Assembly (NCBI RefSeq): GCF_021166475.1
Contig: NZ_JAJOYS010000001.1
Location: forward strand, 1,054,001-1,118,000
Source of the DNA: Pelagibacterium xiamenense
Lineage (GTDB): Bacteria; Pseudomonadota; Alphaproteobacteria; Rhizobiales; Devosiaceae
Length of the DNA stretch: 64,000 nucleotides
Direction of reading: 5' to 3'
Position 1 is the first letter of the stretch. The number at the start of each line of letters is the position of its first letter. Shown in pieces: positions 19,393 through 28,553 of this stretch. Below the pieces are notes generated by a model. That model was not told where the DNA came from. It made no database searches and saw only the letters and a program-made list of their open reading frames with translations. Position numbers and translations under genes: made by a program.

Positions 19393-20394
19393 ATGGCGTA
19401 TCGGCAGCACCCGGTGCGGGCAAAAAGGGCCCGTGCATCGCTCAGACCAGCGCGTGCCGTTTTGGGGCTCGCGCTCAGCCTTTCGCTTTTTGGCATGACC
19501 ACGGTTCCCACCGGCGGCAGCCGCACCTTCGATCCCGCTACCGAAATGCCCGCGACGCCCGCCGCGTTCCTGAGCTATGAAGCCGGCACCCCGGTCATCA
19601 CGGGCTCCGTCGCGCCGCTGTTCGAAAACGCCGTGTTCACCGGCCCGAACCGTTTGGGCAAGACCGGCCGCGCCGCGCCGCCAACCGACATCGCCGAATT
19701 CTCCGGCGCATTCGACGAGGCGCGCATGGCCATCGCCTCGGCCCGCTCGCTCGAAGATGCGAACGTCACCCGGCAGTCGGCGGTGATGGTGGCGGAGACA
19801 GAGGACGAAGGCGGCCCGCGGATGTCCGTTGCCTCCATAGACCCCGAAATGGTCTCCTCGGGCGGGCTCGCGGCCATCGACGCCGTGTCCGGCAATCCCG
19901 CGCCGGTCGATGTCCCCGAGACGCTCGCCTACGCCCGCGCCAACACCCCCGCGACCGATTTCACCCCGCGGCACAGTTATTCAGAGCGCGAGCAGTGGTG
20001 CCTCTCCACCGGCATTTATTTCGAAGCGCGCGGCGAAAGCTATCGCGGCCAGGTCGCCGTTGCGCAGGTCATCATGAACCGCGTCGCGCACCATAATTAC
20101 CCCGACACCATCTGCGGCGTAGTCTACCAGAACCAGCACCGGCGCAACGCCTGCCAGTTCTCCTTCGCCTGCGACGGCATCGCCGACCGCATCAACGAGC
20201 CGGACGCCTGGGCGCAGGCCAAGGAGATCACCGCCGAAGTTCTCAACGAGGATATCTATCTTTCCGAAGTGGCCGACGCGACCCACTACCACGCGACCTA
20301 TGTCCGCCCCCATTGGGCCCGCAACATGGAGCAGGTCACCCAGGTCGGCCTTCACGTTTTCTATAGGTTCAAGCCCGGCTGGCTGTTCGGGTAG
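19393..20394 (+). CDS. SleB-family cell wall hydrolase
   Basis: The 333-residue protein has an N-terminal arginine-rich stretch and a hydrophobic helix (AVLGLALSLSLFGMTTV), predicting export or a membrane anchor. A roughly 150-residue low-complexity spacer follows, then a Hydrolase_2 (SleB) domain: EQWCLSTGIYFEARGESYRG, VAVAQVIMNRVAHHNYPDT and CQFSFACDG. The glutamate in YFEARGE is the expected catalytic acid. These enzymes are lytic transglycosylases or amidases acting on peptidoglycan; outside spore-formers they are linked to growth and division. It converges with a secreted-protein gene one base after its stop. Confidence 0.9.
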   Translation: MAYRQHPVRAKRARASLRPARAVLGLALSLSLFGMTTVPTGGSRTFDPATEMPATPAAFLSYEAGTPVITGSVAPLFENAVFTGPNRLGKTGRAAPPTDIAEFSGAFDEARMAIASARSLEDANVTRQSAVMVAETEDEGGPRMSVASIDPEMVSSGGLAAIDAVSGNPAPVDVPETLAYARANTPATDFTPRHSYSEREQWCLSTGIYFEARGESYRGQVAVAQVIMNRVAHHNYPDTICGVVYQNQHRRNACQFSFACDGIADRINEPDAWAQAKEITAEVLNEDIYLSEVADATHYHATYVRPHWARNMEQVTQVGLHVFYRFKPGWLFG

Positions 20395-20395
20395 G

Positions 20396-20938
20396 CTACC
20401 GGTTGGTGTAGCACGCCATGAAGCTGCCGCCCGACATGCACGAGTGCAGCCCCAGATCGGTGATCCTGGTGTAGGTCTGGAGCCCGTTCGGCGCCTCGCC
20501 CCAGATCAGGATCGAAGACGACGTGCCCCGCGTCCCCCTATATGACAGCGTCGCCTCCGAAACCAGTTGCCACAGTTTGCGCGGCGAAAACACCGGCCGC
20601 ACCTCGATCCCCGGATATTGCACATAGGGCGAAACGATCGCGTCGCTCGAATAGACCCCGGTCGCCGTCGTCGCGATGTTGACCTCGGTCACTTTGCCAT
20701 AGCCGATCTTGCGCACGCTCGCCGTGCTGGTCGGTTCGAGCGACACCCAGTCCTCGGCCGTAACGTCGTAATCCCGCCCCTCGAACGTCACGAGATTGGA
20801 AAGTGGCGCGTCTTCGTCCGCAAACGCCCCGCTTGCCCCCAAAAGCGCAACACAGATGAACAAAAACGCCACCGCGACCCGGATATGCGGGGCGATCAGC
20901 GTGCTGTGGTGGGCGGGCTTGTAACGGGCGGGTCGCAT
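20396..20938 (-). CDS. Secreted hypothetical protein
   Basis: I see 180 residues with a signal peptide (VAVAFLFICVALLGASGAFA, cut before DE) and a mature domain of about 140 residues containing two cysteines near the end (GLHSCMSGGSFMACYTNR). I do not recognise the family. ATG 20938 is chosen because AGGA lies 8 bases upstream; a TTG two codons earlier is possible. The upstream 160 bases are AT-rich relative to the surroundings and carry a long inverted repeat and a CtrA-like box. Confidence 0.75.
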   Translation of the reverse strand: MRPARYKPAHHSTLIAPHIRVAVAFLFICVALLGASGAFADEDAPLSNLVTFEGRDYDVTAEDWVSLEPTSTASVRKIGYGKVTEVNIATTATGVYSSDAIVSPYVQYPGIEVRPVFSPRKLWQLVSEATLSYRGTRGTSSSILIWGEAPNGLQTYTRITDLGLHSCMSGGSFMACYTNR

Positions 20939-21099
20939 GGCCAATCCTCAAAGCGTCAACGTTGCGTTAACACTTTATCAACCTTTCCGGCCCGTTAACG
21001 CAAAGCCCTTCCTTCGCGACGGTTAATACCTAAAATTCGATTCAAACTTTAAGGATTTCAATGCGTTGGCCAAAGCCTGGGAACCGGCGGGTTCCGGCT
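20939..21099. promoter_or_regulatory. AT-rich promoter region with inverted repeat and CtrA-like box
   Basis: A perfect 10-bp inverted repeat, TTGCGTTAAC (20962-20971) and GTTAACGCAA (20994-21003), has centres 32 bp apart. Read on the minus strand, TTGATAAAGTGTTAAC fits TTAA-N7-TTAA with one mismatch, the motif of the cell-cycle regulator CtrA in alphaproteobacteria. It lies just upstream of the secreted-protein gene. Site identity is inference. Confidence 0.4.
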
Positions 21100-21708
21100 T
21101 CAGCGCTCTACGAAAAGGCTGTCGAAAACGCCCACGAAGCGCTCATGGGCTTCCTGGGTCGGCCAGGGGCGAATCAGCCGCTCGAACCCCGGCAGGTCGA
21201 AGCCCGCCAGCGTCGGCTCACCGAAAATCTTGCGCGCCTCGTCCGCCCCGAACCCTGCAAGGTTCACGGCCTCGAAGAACGCCGCTTCCTTGTCGGCGCG
21301 CTTGATGAGCTTGCGCACCGCGGTCGGCGGCGTTGCGGGCAGCCCGAACCGGATATGGATGGCGCTCAGGAGCCGTTCCTCGACCTCACGGTAATTGCCC
21401 CCCATCGCCGCCTTGAACGGGGAGATGATGTCGCCCATCACGTATTCGGGCGCGTCGTGCAAAAGCGCATAAAGCTGGGTGACGTCGTCGATATCGGTGT
21501 CCATCGCCCCGACGATCTCGGTTACGAGCACCGAATGCTGAGCGACCGAATAGGCATAATCGCCCCGCGTCTGCCCATTCCAGCGCGCGACCCGCGCCAG
21601 CCCGTGGGCGATGTCGGATAGTTCCACGTCGAGCGGGGAGGGGTCCAGAAGGTCGAGCCGGCGGCCCGAAAGCATGCGCTGCCAGGCGCGCGATTGTGCC
21701 CTTGCCAT
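21100..21708 (-). CDS. HD domain hydrolase, YfbR-like
   Basis: The 202-residue HD-superfamily metal phosphohydrolase has ligands in DYAYSVAQHSVLV (His), YALLHDAPEYVMGD (His-Asp) and a later Asp in IKRADKEAAFFEA. This spacing matches the YfbR 5'-deoxynucleotidase-like group, suggesting nucleotide turnover, though family members vary in substrate. It lies 18 bases downstream of ygfZ on the same strand, so the two form a unit. Confidence 0.85.
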   Translation of the reverse strand: MARAQSRAWQRMLSGRRLDLLDPSPLDVELSDIAHGLARVARWNGQTRGDYAYSVAQHSVLVTEIVGAMDTDIDDVTQLYALLHDAPEYVMGDIISPFKAAMGGNYREVEERLLSAIHIRFGLPATPPTAVRKLIKRADKEAAFFEAVNLAGFGADEARKIFGEPTLAGFDLPGFERLIRPWPTQEAHERFVGVFDSLFVER

Positions 21709-21726
21709 CCGGCCCCCGTGTCTTGA

Positions 21727-22557
21727 TTACTGTTCGGAATCGGTCATCTCGACAGCGAAACCGTAGCGCGCCCACCCGGGCAGGGCAAGCTGCACGGGCG
21801 CGTCGTCGAGCGTCACCTGATCCGTTTCGCCCACCTTGTCGAGACGGACGATGGCGACCGCACTGCCGCCGACCGGCGTCCCGATCGCGCCGACCGATTT
21901 GCCGCTCAGTAGAAGGGTGTCCCCGCGCGCCGCTGCCTTGACCCCCGAGACGATCACCGGCCGCCGCCGCGCCGTTCCGCGATGCTGCATGCGCGAGACC
22001 ACTTCCTGGCCCACATAGCATCCCTTCTTGAAATCGACGCCGCCGAGCTGGTCCATCCCGATATCGTGCGGGAACGCATCCTCGGTATCGAAGTCCCACC
22101 CCAGCGCCGCAATGCCCGCGCCGACCCGCGCCGCCTCCGGCGCATCGCCCTCAGTCCAGTCCGCCGCCGCGCCGGCTTCCGCGATCACGCGATAGCCGAG
22201 CTCTTCGCCGCGCGCGTCCGCATGGACGATCCCGTTCTCCGGTGCCGCCTCGGCCCAGCCCACGCGGTGGCTCTCGTTCAGCATCTCGATCTCGAGCTTG
22301 GCGCGCAGCTTGTACATCCGCATGCGCTTGTGGAAATTCTCCGCCACGCTCTCATGGACATCCACCCAGTGCGCGCCCTCGGCCCAACCGATCAAACCCT
22401 CGGCGATGATCTTGCCCTGTGGCGTCAAAAGCGCGAACCAGCGCGCCACACCCTCGGTCTCGTCGACGGGCGCGGTCAGGACATCACCCAGAAGATGCGT
22501 CGCATCGGGTCCGGAAAACCGGAAAACGATACGATCCGCACGCAAATAAACGGTCAT
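21727..22557 (-). CDS. ygfZ: YgfZ/GcvT-like folate-binding protein
   Basis: The protein has 276 residues, and the family signature K-G-C-Y-x-G-Q-E appears in FKKGCYVGQEVVSRMQHRG. The cysteine is the conserved functional residue. YgfZ-type proteins bind tetrahydrofolate and support assembly or repair of some Fe-S enzymes (for example MiaB) and tRNA modification. ATG 22557 (MTVYLRADR) begins the conserved domain; the frame to 22623 is in the divergent promoter. It is followed 18 bases later by the HD hydrolase and is divergent from the dihydroorotase. Confidence 0.9.
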   Translation of the reverse strand: MTVYLRADRIVFRFSGPDATHLLGDVLTAPVDETEGVARWFALLTPQGKIIAEGLIGWAEGAHWVDVHESVAENFHKRMRMYKLRAKLEIEMLNESHRVGWAEAAPENGIVHADARGEELGYRVIAEAGAAADWTEGDAPEAARVGAGIAALGWDFDTEDAFPHDIGMDQLGGVDFKKGCYVGQEVVSRMQHRGTARRRPVIVSGVKAAARGDTLLLSGKSVGAIGTPVGGSAVAIVRLDKVGETDQVTLDDAPVQLALPGWARYGFAVEMTDSEQ

Positions 22558-22637
22558 TTCAGGCTCCAATCTGGACTCCGCGTCCCGCGCTCCGCTACAC
22601 CCGGTAGCAATTACCACCACCACCGGGAGCGTTTGCC

Positions 22638-23975
22638 ATGAGTCGCCACTTCGATTGTCTCTTCAAAGGCGGCACGCTGGTCAACCACGATGGCATAGGT
22701 GGTGCCGATATCGGCGTTTCCAAGGGCAAGATCGCCGCCATCGGTTCGCTTTCCACCGCCACCGCCGATAAGATCGTCGATTGCACCGGGCTGACCATCC
22801 TCCCCGGCGTCATCGACACCCAGGTCCACTTCCGCGAACCCGGCCTCGACCACAAGGAAGACCTCGCAACCGGCTCGCTCTCGGCTGTCATGGGCGGGGT
22901 GACGGGCGTTTTCGAAATGCCCAACACCAATCCCCTCACCACCAGCCGCGAAACCTTCGAGGACAAGATCGCCCGCGCGACGAACCGCATGCACTGCGAT
23001 TTTGCCTTCTATATCGGCGGCACCCGCGAAAATACCGCCGATCTCCCGGTTCTCGAACGCCTCCCAGGCTGCGCGGGCGTCAAGGTCTTTATGGGCTCCT
23101 CGACCGGCTCGCTGCTCGTTGCCGACGACGAGGGCGTCGAAGCGATCCTCAGCGCCATCTCGCGCCGCGCGGCCTTCCATTCCGAAGACGAATACCGCCT
23201 CGAAGAGCGTAAATCCGTCCGCGTCGAAAACGACCCGTCCTCACACCCGCTCTGGCGCGATCCCGAAGCGGCGCTCAAGAGCACGAAGCGTCTCGTCGGC
23301 CTCGCCCGCAAGACCGGAAAGCGCATCCACGTCCTCCACATCTCGACGAAAGAAGAGATCGAATACCTTGCCGGTCACAAGGACGTTGCGAGCGTCGAAG
23401 TCACCCCGCACCATCTGACCCTCGACGAGACCGCCTATACGCGGCTGGGCACCTATGCGCAGATGAACCCGCCCGTTCGCGACGCCGAGCACCGCGAGGG
23501 CATCTGGAAAGGCGTCGCCAACGGCGTCGCCGATATCCTCGGCTCGGACCACGCCCCGCATCTGCGTGAGGAAAAGGACAAGCCCTACCCGGCGTCCCCC
23601 TCGGGCATGACCGGCGTCCAGACCCTCGTCCCCATCATGCTCGACCACGTCAACGCCGGCCGCCTCTCGCTCCAGCGCTTCGTCGACATGACCAGCCACG
23701 GCCCCAACCGCCTCTTCAATCTCGCCTGCAAGGGCCGCATCGCGGTGGGCTACGACGCGGACCTGACCGTCGTCGACATGAACCGCACCGAAGCCATCAC
23801 CAACGACTGGGTCGCCTCGAAGGCCGGCTGGACGCCCTATGACGGCGTTTCGGTCAAGGGCTGGCCGGTCGGCACCGTCATCCGCGGCGCAACCGTGATG
23901 TGGGAAAACGAACTCGTCACCCCCGCCCAGGGCCAACCCATCCGCTTCATGGAAACACTGCAGCCGGAGGGGTAG
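22638..23975 (+). CDS. pyrC: Dihydroorotase, class I, with altered HxH motif
   Basis: This is an amidohydrolase of pyrimidine synthesis (carbamoyl-aspartate to dihydroorotate), 445 residues. Metal-site blocks: IDTQVHFREPG, the lysine in GVKVFMGSSTG, AAFHSEDEYRL, IHVLHISTKEE and GSDHAPHLREE. The first histidine of the usual H-x-H is Gln62 while His64 remains. My memory of rhizobial homologues is that they share this change. The C-terminal part (LTVVDMNRTEAIT, VRGATVMWENELVTP) matches dihydroorotases more than allantoinases. GGGAG lies before the ATG. It is a single-gene unit divergent from ygfZ and convergent with putA. Confidence 0.88.
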   Translation: MSRHFDCLFKGGTLVNHDGIGGADIGVSKGKIAAIGSLSTATADKIVDCTGLTILPGVIDTQVHFREPGLDHKEDLATGSLSAVMGGVTGVFEMPNTNPLTTSRETFEDKIARATNRMHCDFAFYIGGTRENTADLPVLERLPGCAGVKVFMGSSTGSLLVADDEGVEAILSAISRRAAFHSEDEYRLEERKSVRVENDPSSHPLWRDPEAALKSTKRLVGLARKTGKRIHVLHISTKEEIEYLAGHKDVASVEVTPHHLTLDETAYTRLGTYAQMNPPVRDAEHREGIWKGVANGVADILGSDHAPHLREEKDKPYPASPSGMTGVQTLVPIMLDHVNAGRLSLQRFVDMTSHGPNRLFNLACKGRIAVGYDADLTVVDMNRTEAITNDWVASKAGWTPYDGVSVKGWPVGTVIRGATVMWENELVTPAQGQPIRFMETLQPEG

Positions 23976-24137
23976 GGCACCCGGCGGCACACCTTCCAAC
24001 GAGCAGGATGGCCGCGTCTCGAATGACGGGCCACCGCGAGTACAGCCCGGCACCTCCCCCTTTTGCGGGGATTTGGCGCAAGCCGAAAAAATCGGCGCCC
24101 CCCAAGTCATTATCGGCGCGCCAGGCACTGCATGGTC

Positions 24138-24160
24138 TCCCTCCCCCTTGTGGGGAGGGA
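24138..24160. terminator. Hairpin between converging pyrC and putA
   Basis: A perfect 9-bp stem, TCCCTCCCC (24138-24146) with GGGGAGGGA (24152-24160), has a CTTGT loop. There is no T-run on either strand. It could terminate both converging genes, or be a copy of the short GC-rich intergenic palindrome often scattered in rhizobial genomes. A related CTCCCCC run occurs about 85 bases upstream. Confidence 0.5.
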
Positions 24161-24202
24161 TTAAGGGTAGGGGTGTTCGGCGCGCATAGCGCAACCCTGA
24201 AC

Positions 24203-27200
24203 CTAAGCCACTGCCATCAGGCTCGCATTCCCGCCAGCCGCCGCCGTATTCGTGCTGATCGCCACCTCGTTGACGAGCAGGTCCACGGCATAAACCGCCT
24301 CGCCGCTCTCGAGCAGCCCGGTCGCAAATCCCTGTACCAGGACGATCGCCCCCTCGCGCTCCGCCGCCCGGCGGCTCATCGCGCCGACCGTCTCCGCATC
24401 GCCTTCGACGAGCACCGCATCGGCCCGCTCGAAGTCCTCAGCGCCCGCCATTTTGACGCGCGAACCGATCTCCTGCGGCAGCGACGCGACCAGTGCCTCG
24501 ATCTCGCTGCCGCCCTCGACCACGGCGTCATTGCCCGCCGCCAGCGCTGCTGCCAACCCATGCGCCAGCCCCGTCAGCGTCTGCGGCGCGACGAGCACCA
24601 CGCCCTTGCCGTGCGTGAGATAGACGTTCTTCTCACCCACGGGACCGCTGAGTTCGCTCTCCGCATTGATCGCCGGATGCCGTCCGTACCGCAGAACCGC
24701 GTCGGCGAGTTGATCCTCGTCTCGCGCGTCGACCCATTCGGCAAGCCCCTGCAGGGTCGGGCCGGGCTGCCGCAGCGGCAGGTCGAACACCTTCCGGCTC
24801 GTCGTCGAAACCAGGCGCCGCAGGTATAGCGGCCCGCCGGCCTTCGGCCCCGTGCCCGAGAGCCCGTGCCCGCCAAACGGCTGCACCCCGACCACGGCGC
24901 CGATCTGGTTGCGGTTGATGTAGATATTGCCCACTTCGACCGCGCCCGCGACGTCGGCCATGGTCTTGTCGATCCGCGTATGGAGCCCGAAGGTGAGCCC
25001 GTACCCGAGCGCGTTGATCTTTTCGATCAGCGCATCGAGCGCGTTCCGCTTGTAGCGCACCACGTGCAGCACCGGCCCGAACACCTCGGGCCCGAGATCG
25101 GAAATATCCTTGAGTTCGATGATCGTCGGCGGCACGAAGGTGCCGTGTGCGGTGGACCCAGGCAGGTCCAGCGTCGTCACATTGAACCCCTTCTCCCGCA
25201 TCCTCTCGATATACCCGGCGATAGTGTCACGCGCCTCTTCGGTAATCACCGGGCCGACATCGGTCGCAAGCCGGTCGGGTTTACCCAGCGTCAGCTCGCG
25301 CGTTGCGCCCTTGAGCATCTCGAGCGTCCGGTCGGCCACTTCCTCCTGCAGGCACAGGACCCGCAGCGCCGAACACCTTTGCCCCGCGCTGTCGAAGGCC
25401 GAGGCGATCACATCGAGCACCACCTGTTCGGTCAGCGCCGAACTGTCGACGACGAGTGCGTTCTGCCCTCCGGTTTCCGCCACCAGCGGGATCGGCGCGC
25501 CATTGGGCAGCGTCCGCCCGGCCAGTTGCCGTGCAATCGCGTGCGCCACCGGAACCGACCCGGTGAACATCACCCCGCACACCGCTTCATGAGCAACGAG
25601 CGCCGCGCCGATCGACCCGTCGCCGGGTATGAACTGCAGAACGTCCTGAGGCACCCCGGCCTCGTGGAACAGGCGCACTGCCTCCTGCGCGATGATCGGC
25701 GTCTCTTCCGCCGGCTTGGCGACGACCGGATTGCCCGCCCCGAGCGCCGCGGCCACCTGTCCGGTGAAGATCGCAAGCGGGAAGTTCCACGGCGAAATAC
25801 ACACCACCGGCCCGAGCGCACGATGGGTCGCGTTGTCGAACGTCTCGTCCACCTGCTGTCCGTAATAGCGCAGGAAATCGACCGCCTCGCGCACCTCGGC
25901 AACCGCGTTCGCCGCCGTCTTTCCGGCTTCGCGCATGGCCAGCGCCATGAAGCGCTCCATGCGGTCTTCCATTGCATCGGCGACGCGATAAAGGATCGCC
26001 GCGCGCGCTGAGGGCGCCTCGGCGGCCCACCCGGGCGCAGCCGCGCTGGCCCGCGCCATCACCTCCGGTACCATCGCCTCGGTCGGCTCATGGACCATCC
26101 CGACCACGTCGCGGTGGTCGGCCGGATTGACCGACGGCCGGTTCGGGCCGCCCTTGTCCTCGCCCGCAGTCCACTCCGTCTCGACGGTCGCGTCCAGCGC
26201 CTCCGAAAGCGCGATCAGCGCATCTTCGTTGCTCAGGTCGAGCCCTCGCGAATTGGTCCGCCCCCGCGCGAGAATGTCCTTGGGCAGCGCGATATCGGGG
26301 TGCTTCGACCCCACCGGCGAAATCGCCTTCGCAACCGCCACCGGGTCGGCCACCAGCCGCCCGACCGGGATATCCTCATCGGCGATCTGGTTGACGAAGC
26401 TCGAATTCGCTCCGTTCTCCAAAAGCCGGCGCACCAGATATGCCAGAAGCGTCGAATGGCTGCCCACCGGCGCGTAGATCCGGCACGGCCGGTCCAGCTT
26501 CTCCTTGGGTACGACCTCGTTATAAAGCGGCTCGCCCATCCCGTGCAGGCACTGGAACTCGTAGTCGCCGCGTTTGAAGTCCGGCCCGGCCAGCGTATAG
26601 ATCGTCGCCATCGTCTGCGCGTTATGCGTCGCGAACTGCGGAAACACATGCGCCCGCGCGTCCAGAAGCTTCCGCGCGCACGCGATATAGCTCACATCCG
26701 TGTGCACCTTGCGGGTAAAGACCGGGAAATCCTCGAGCCCTTCGATCTGCGCGCGCTTGATCTCAGAATCCCAGTACGCGCCCTTCACCAGCCGCACCAT
26801 GATCCGGTGCCCGCTGCGCTTTGCAAGGTCGATGATCCAGTCGAGAACATAGGGGCAGCGCTTGGAATAGGCCTGAACGACAAAACCGATCCCGTCCCAG
26901 CCCGCATAGGCCGGGTCCATCGCCAGCGCCTCGAGCAGATCGAGCGAAATCTCGAGCCGGTCCATCTCCTCCGCATCGATGTTGAGCCCGATCCCATAGC
27001 CTTTGGCCAGCGCCGCAAGCTCCTTGAGCCGCGGCAGCAATTCCCCCACCACCCGGTCATATTGTGCCCGCGCATAGCGCGGATGGAGCGCCGAGAGCTT
27101 GATCGAAATCCCGGGCGCCTCGTAAAGCCCCTTGCCCTTGGCCGCCTTGCCGATGGCGTGGATGGCCCGGACATAGTCGTCCATATAGCGCTGGGAGTCC

Positions 27201-27895
27201 TCGGCCGTCGTCGCGGCCTCCCCGAGCATGTCGTAGGAGTAGGAAAAGCCCTTTTCCTCCAGCCGCCTGCCGTTCTTGATGGCTTCCTTGATCGTCTGCC
27301 CGCAGACGAACTGCTCGCCGAGCATCTTCATCGCCATTTTGACCCCGGCCCGGATCACCGGTTCGCCCGAGCGCGAGACGAGCCGCGACAGCGCGTTCGA
27401 AAGTCCCTGCTCGTCCACCGGCGTCACCAGCCGCCCGGTCACCACCAGCCCCCACGTCGCCGCGTTGACGAAGATCGACCGGTCCATGCCCAGATGGCTC
27501 TGCCAGTTCCCCGGCGCGATCTTGTCGGCAATCAGGAGATCCCGCGTCTCGTTGTCCGGCGTGCGCAACAGCGCCTCGGCCAGGCACATGAGCGCAATGC
27601 CTTCCTGGCTCGAAAGCGCATACTCATGGATCAGCCCGTCAATGCCCCAGCCCGGCCCGTGGGTACGGATGGCCCTGACGGTCTTTTCCGCCAGCGCGCG
27701 GATCTTGTCCGCCTCCGCGCTCGAAACCGTCGCCGCTTCTAAAAGCGGCGGCACGGCCTCGGCCTCTGGCCGCCGGTAGGCCGCCGTGATCGCCGCCCTC
27801 AGCGGCTCGCCCTCGCGCGGCGTGCGTCCCAGAAACTCGGAAAAGGGGCGCGCCGGAGCGTTGGAAACGGGCGCGGTCTTCGCATCGATAGCCAT
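24203..27895 (-). CDS. putA: Bifunctional proline dehydrogenase / L-glutamate gamma-semialdehyde dehydrogenase
   Basis: This enzyme oxidises proline to glutamate in two steps, feeding electrons to the quinone pool. The 1230 residues run from an N-terminal helical region and a proline dehydrogenase barrel (about 160-470, GKGLYEAPGISIKLSALHPR, RLVKGAYWDSEIKRAQIEG) to a P5C dehydrogenase (about 545-1000). In the latter, the catalytic Cys is in SAGQRCSALRVL and the Glu in VAETGGQNALVV. A C-terminal domain of about 200 residues follows. There is no ribbon-helix-helix DNA-binding domain at the N-terminus, so it does not regulate itself; the divergent Lrp-type gene is the likely regulator. ATG 27895 is chosen over the 21-codon upstream extension. 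Confidence 0.96.
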   Translation of the reverse strand: MAIDAKTAPVSNAPARPFSEFLGRTPREGEPLRAAITAAYRRPEAEAVPPLLEAATVSSAEADKIRALAEKTVRAIRTHGPGWGIDGLIHEYALSSQEGIALMCLAEALLRTPDNETRDLLIADKIAPGNWQSHLGMDRSIFVNAATWGLVVTGRLVTPVDEQGLSNALSRLVSRSGEPVIRAGVKMAMKMLGEQFVCGQTIKEAIKNGRRLEEKGFSYSYDMLGEAATTAEDSQRYMDDYVRAIHAIGKAAKGKGLYEAPGISIKLSALHPRYARAQYDRVVGELLPRLKELAALAKGYGIGLNIDAEEMDRLEISLDLLEALAMDPAYAGWDGIGFVVQAYSKRCPYVLDWIIDLAKRSGHRIMVRLVKGAYWDSEIKRAQIEGLEDFPVFTRKVHTDVSYIACARKLLDARAHVFPQFATHNAQTMATIYTLAGPDFKRGDYEFQCLHGMGEPLYNEVVPKEKLDRPCRIYAPVGSHSTLLAYLVRRLLENGANSSFVNQIADEDIPVGRLVADPVAVAKAISPVGSKHPDIALPKDILARGRTNSRGLDLSNEDALIALSEALDATVETEWTAGEDKGGPNRPSVNPADHRDVVGMVHEPTEAMVPEVMARASAAAPGWAAEAPSARAAILYRVADAMEDRMERFMALAMREAGKTAANAVAEVREAVDFLRYYGQQVDETFDNATHRALGPVVCISPWNFPLAIFTGQVAAALGAGNPVVAKPAEETPIIAQEAVRLFHEAGVPQDVLQFIPGDGSIGAALVAHEAVCGVMFTGSVPVAHAIARQLAGRTLPNGAPIPLVAETGGQNALVVDSSALTEQVVLDVIASAFDSAGQRCSALRVLCLQEEVADRTLEMLKGATRELTLGKPDRLATDVGPVITEEARDTIAGYIERMREKGFNVTTLDLPGSTAHGTFVPPTIIELKDISDLGPEVFGPVLHVVRYKRNALDALIEKINALGYGLTFGLHTRIDKTMADVAGAVEVGNIYINRNQIGAVVGVQPFGGHGLSGTGPKAGGPLYLRRLVSTTSRKVFDLPLRQPGPTLQGLAEWVDARDEDQLADAVLRYGRHPAINAESELSGPVGEKNVYLTHGKGVVLVAPQTLTGLAHGLAAALAAGNDAVVEGGSEIEALVASLPQEIGSRVKMAGAEDFERADAVLVEGDAETVGAMSRRAAEREGAIVLVQGFATGLLESGEAVYAVDLLVNEVAISTNTAAAGGNASLMAVA

Positions 27896-28047
27896 CGCAG
27901 GATGCCTCAGTGCTGTAATGATAACTATGGTCGCTTGCCGCTTTAAGGGCAATTGCACCGAGCATGTGCCGGTTCCATCCGGAGGGCTATTGGATATTTC
28001 CGCGTTTTCCCGTAGAACTTTTGGAAAATCCTGCGCGGAGCGTACAT
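27896..28047. promoter_or_regulatory. Divergent putA / Lrp-type regulator promoter region
   Basis: These 152 bases separate the two starts. An inverted repeat TTTTCC (28005-28010) / GGAAAA (28023-28028) with a 12-base spacer lies close to the regulator start and is AT-richer than its surroundings, as Lrp/AsnC sites usually are. Proline-responsive control of putA by the neighbour is expected from PutR systems. Confidence 0.4.
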
Positions 28048-28509
28048 ATGACGGAAATAGATCGCATAGACCGGCGCATCCTGAAAGAGCTCCAGCTCGA
28101 CGGACGGGTCACCAATGCCGAGCTCGCCCAGCGCGTGGGGCTCGCCCCCACCTCGATGAGCGACCGCCTCAAGCGCCTCCAGGCCCACGGCATCATCACC
28201 GGCTTCGCCGCCCGCGTCGATCCCAAGAGTGTCGGGCTCGAGCTCCTCGTCCTCGTCGAGGTTTCGCTCGACAAGACCACCCCCGACGCCTTCGACAAAT
28301 TCGCCAAGGCCGTCCGCAAGGTCCCCGAAGTGCTCGAATGTCACATGGTTGCCGGCGGCTTCGACTATCTTCTGAAGGCGCGCCTCGCCGGCATGTCGCA
28401 ATACCGCTCCTTCTTGGGCGACGTACTCCTCACCCTCCCGGGCGTCAGCGAAACCCGCACCTACCCGGTCATGGAAGAGGTAAAGTCCGACGGCCCCTTG
28501 CCGGTCTGA
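28048..28509 (+). CDS. Lrp/AsnC family regulator, probable PutR
   Basis: The 153-residue feast/famine regulator has an N-terminal helix-turn-helix (IDRIDRRILKELQLDGRVTN, AELAQRVGLAPTSMSDRLKR) and a C-terminal RAM ligand-binding domain (HMVAGGFDYLLKARL, LPGVSETRTYPVMEE). It is divergent from putA, the classical arrangement of the proline-responsive activator PutR. The kbl and tdh genes follow 44 bases later in the same direction, so it may also govern threonine catabolism. The start is fixed at 28048 by the conserved MTEIDRIDR. Confidence 0.92.
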   Translation: MTEIDRIDRRILKELQLDGRVTNAELAQRVGLAPTSMSDRLKRLQAHGIITGFAARVDPKSVGLELLVLVEVSLDKTTPDAFDKFAKAVRKVPEVLECHMVAGGFDYLLKARLAGMSQYRSFLGDVLLTLPGVSETRTYPVMEEVKSDGPLPV

Positions 28510-28553
28510 TCGCGTCGCGCTAGCCGTTAGAGGCGAGTTGAGGAGACTATCCC

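Noticed and set aside
26090-27742. A 550-codon plus-strand frame opposite putA
   Set aside because: It is an antisense shadow: rich in Arg/His with no domain, while putA shows all catalytic motifs.
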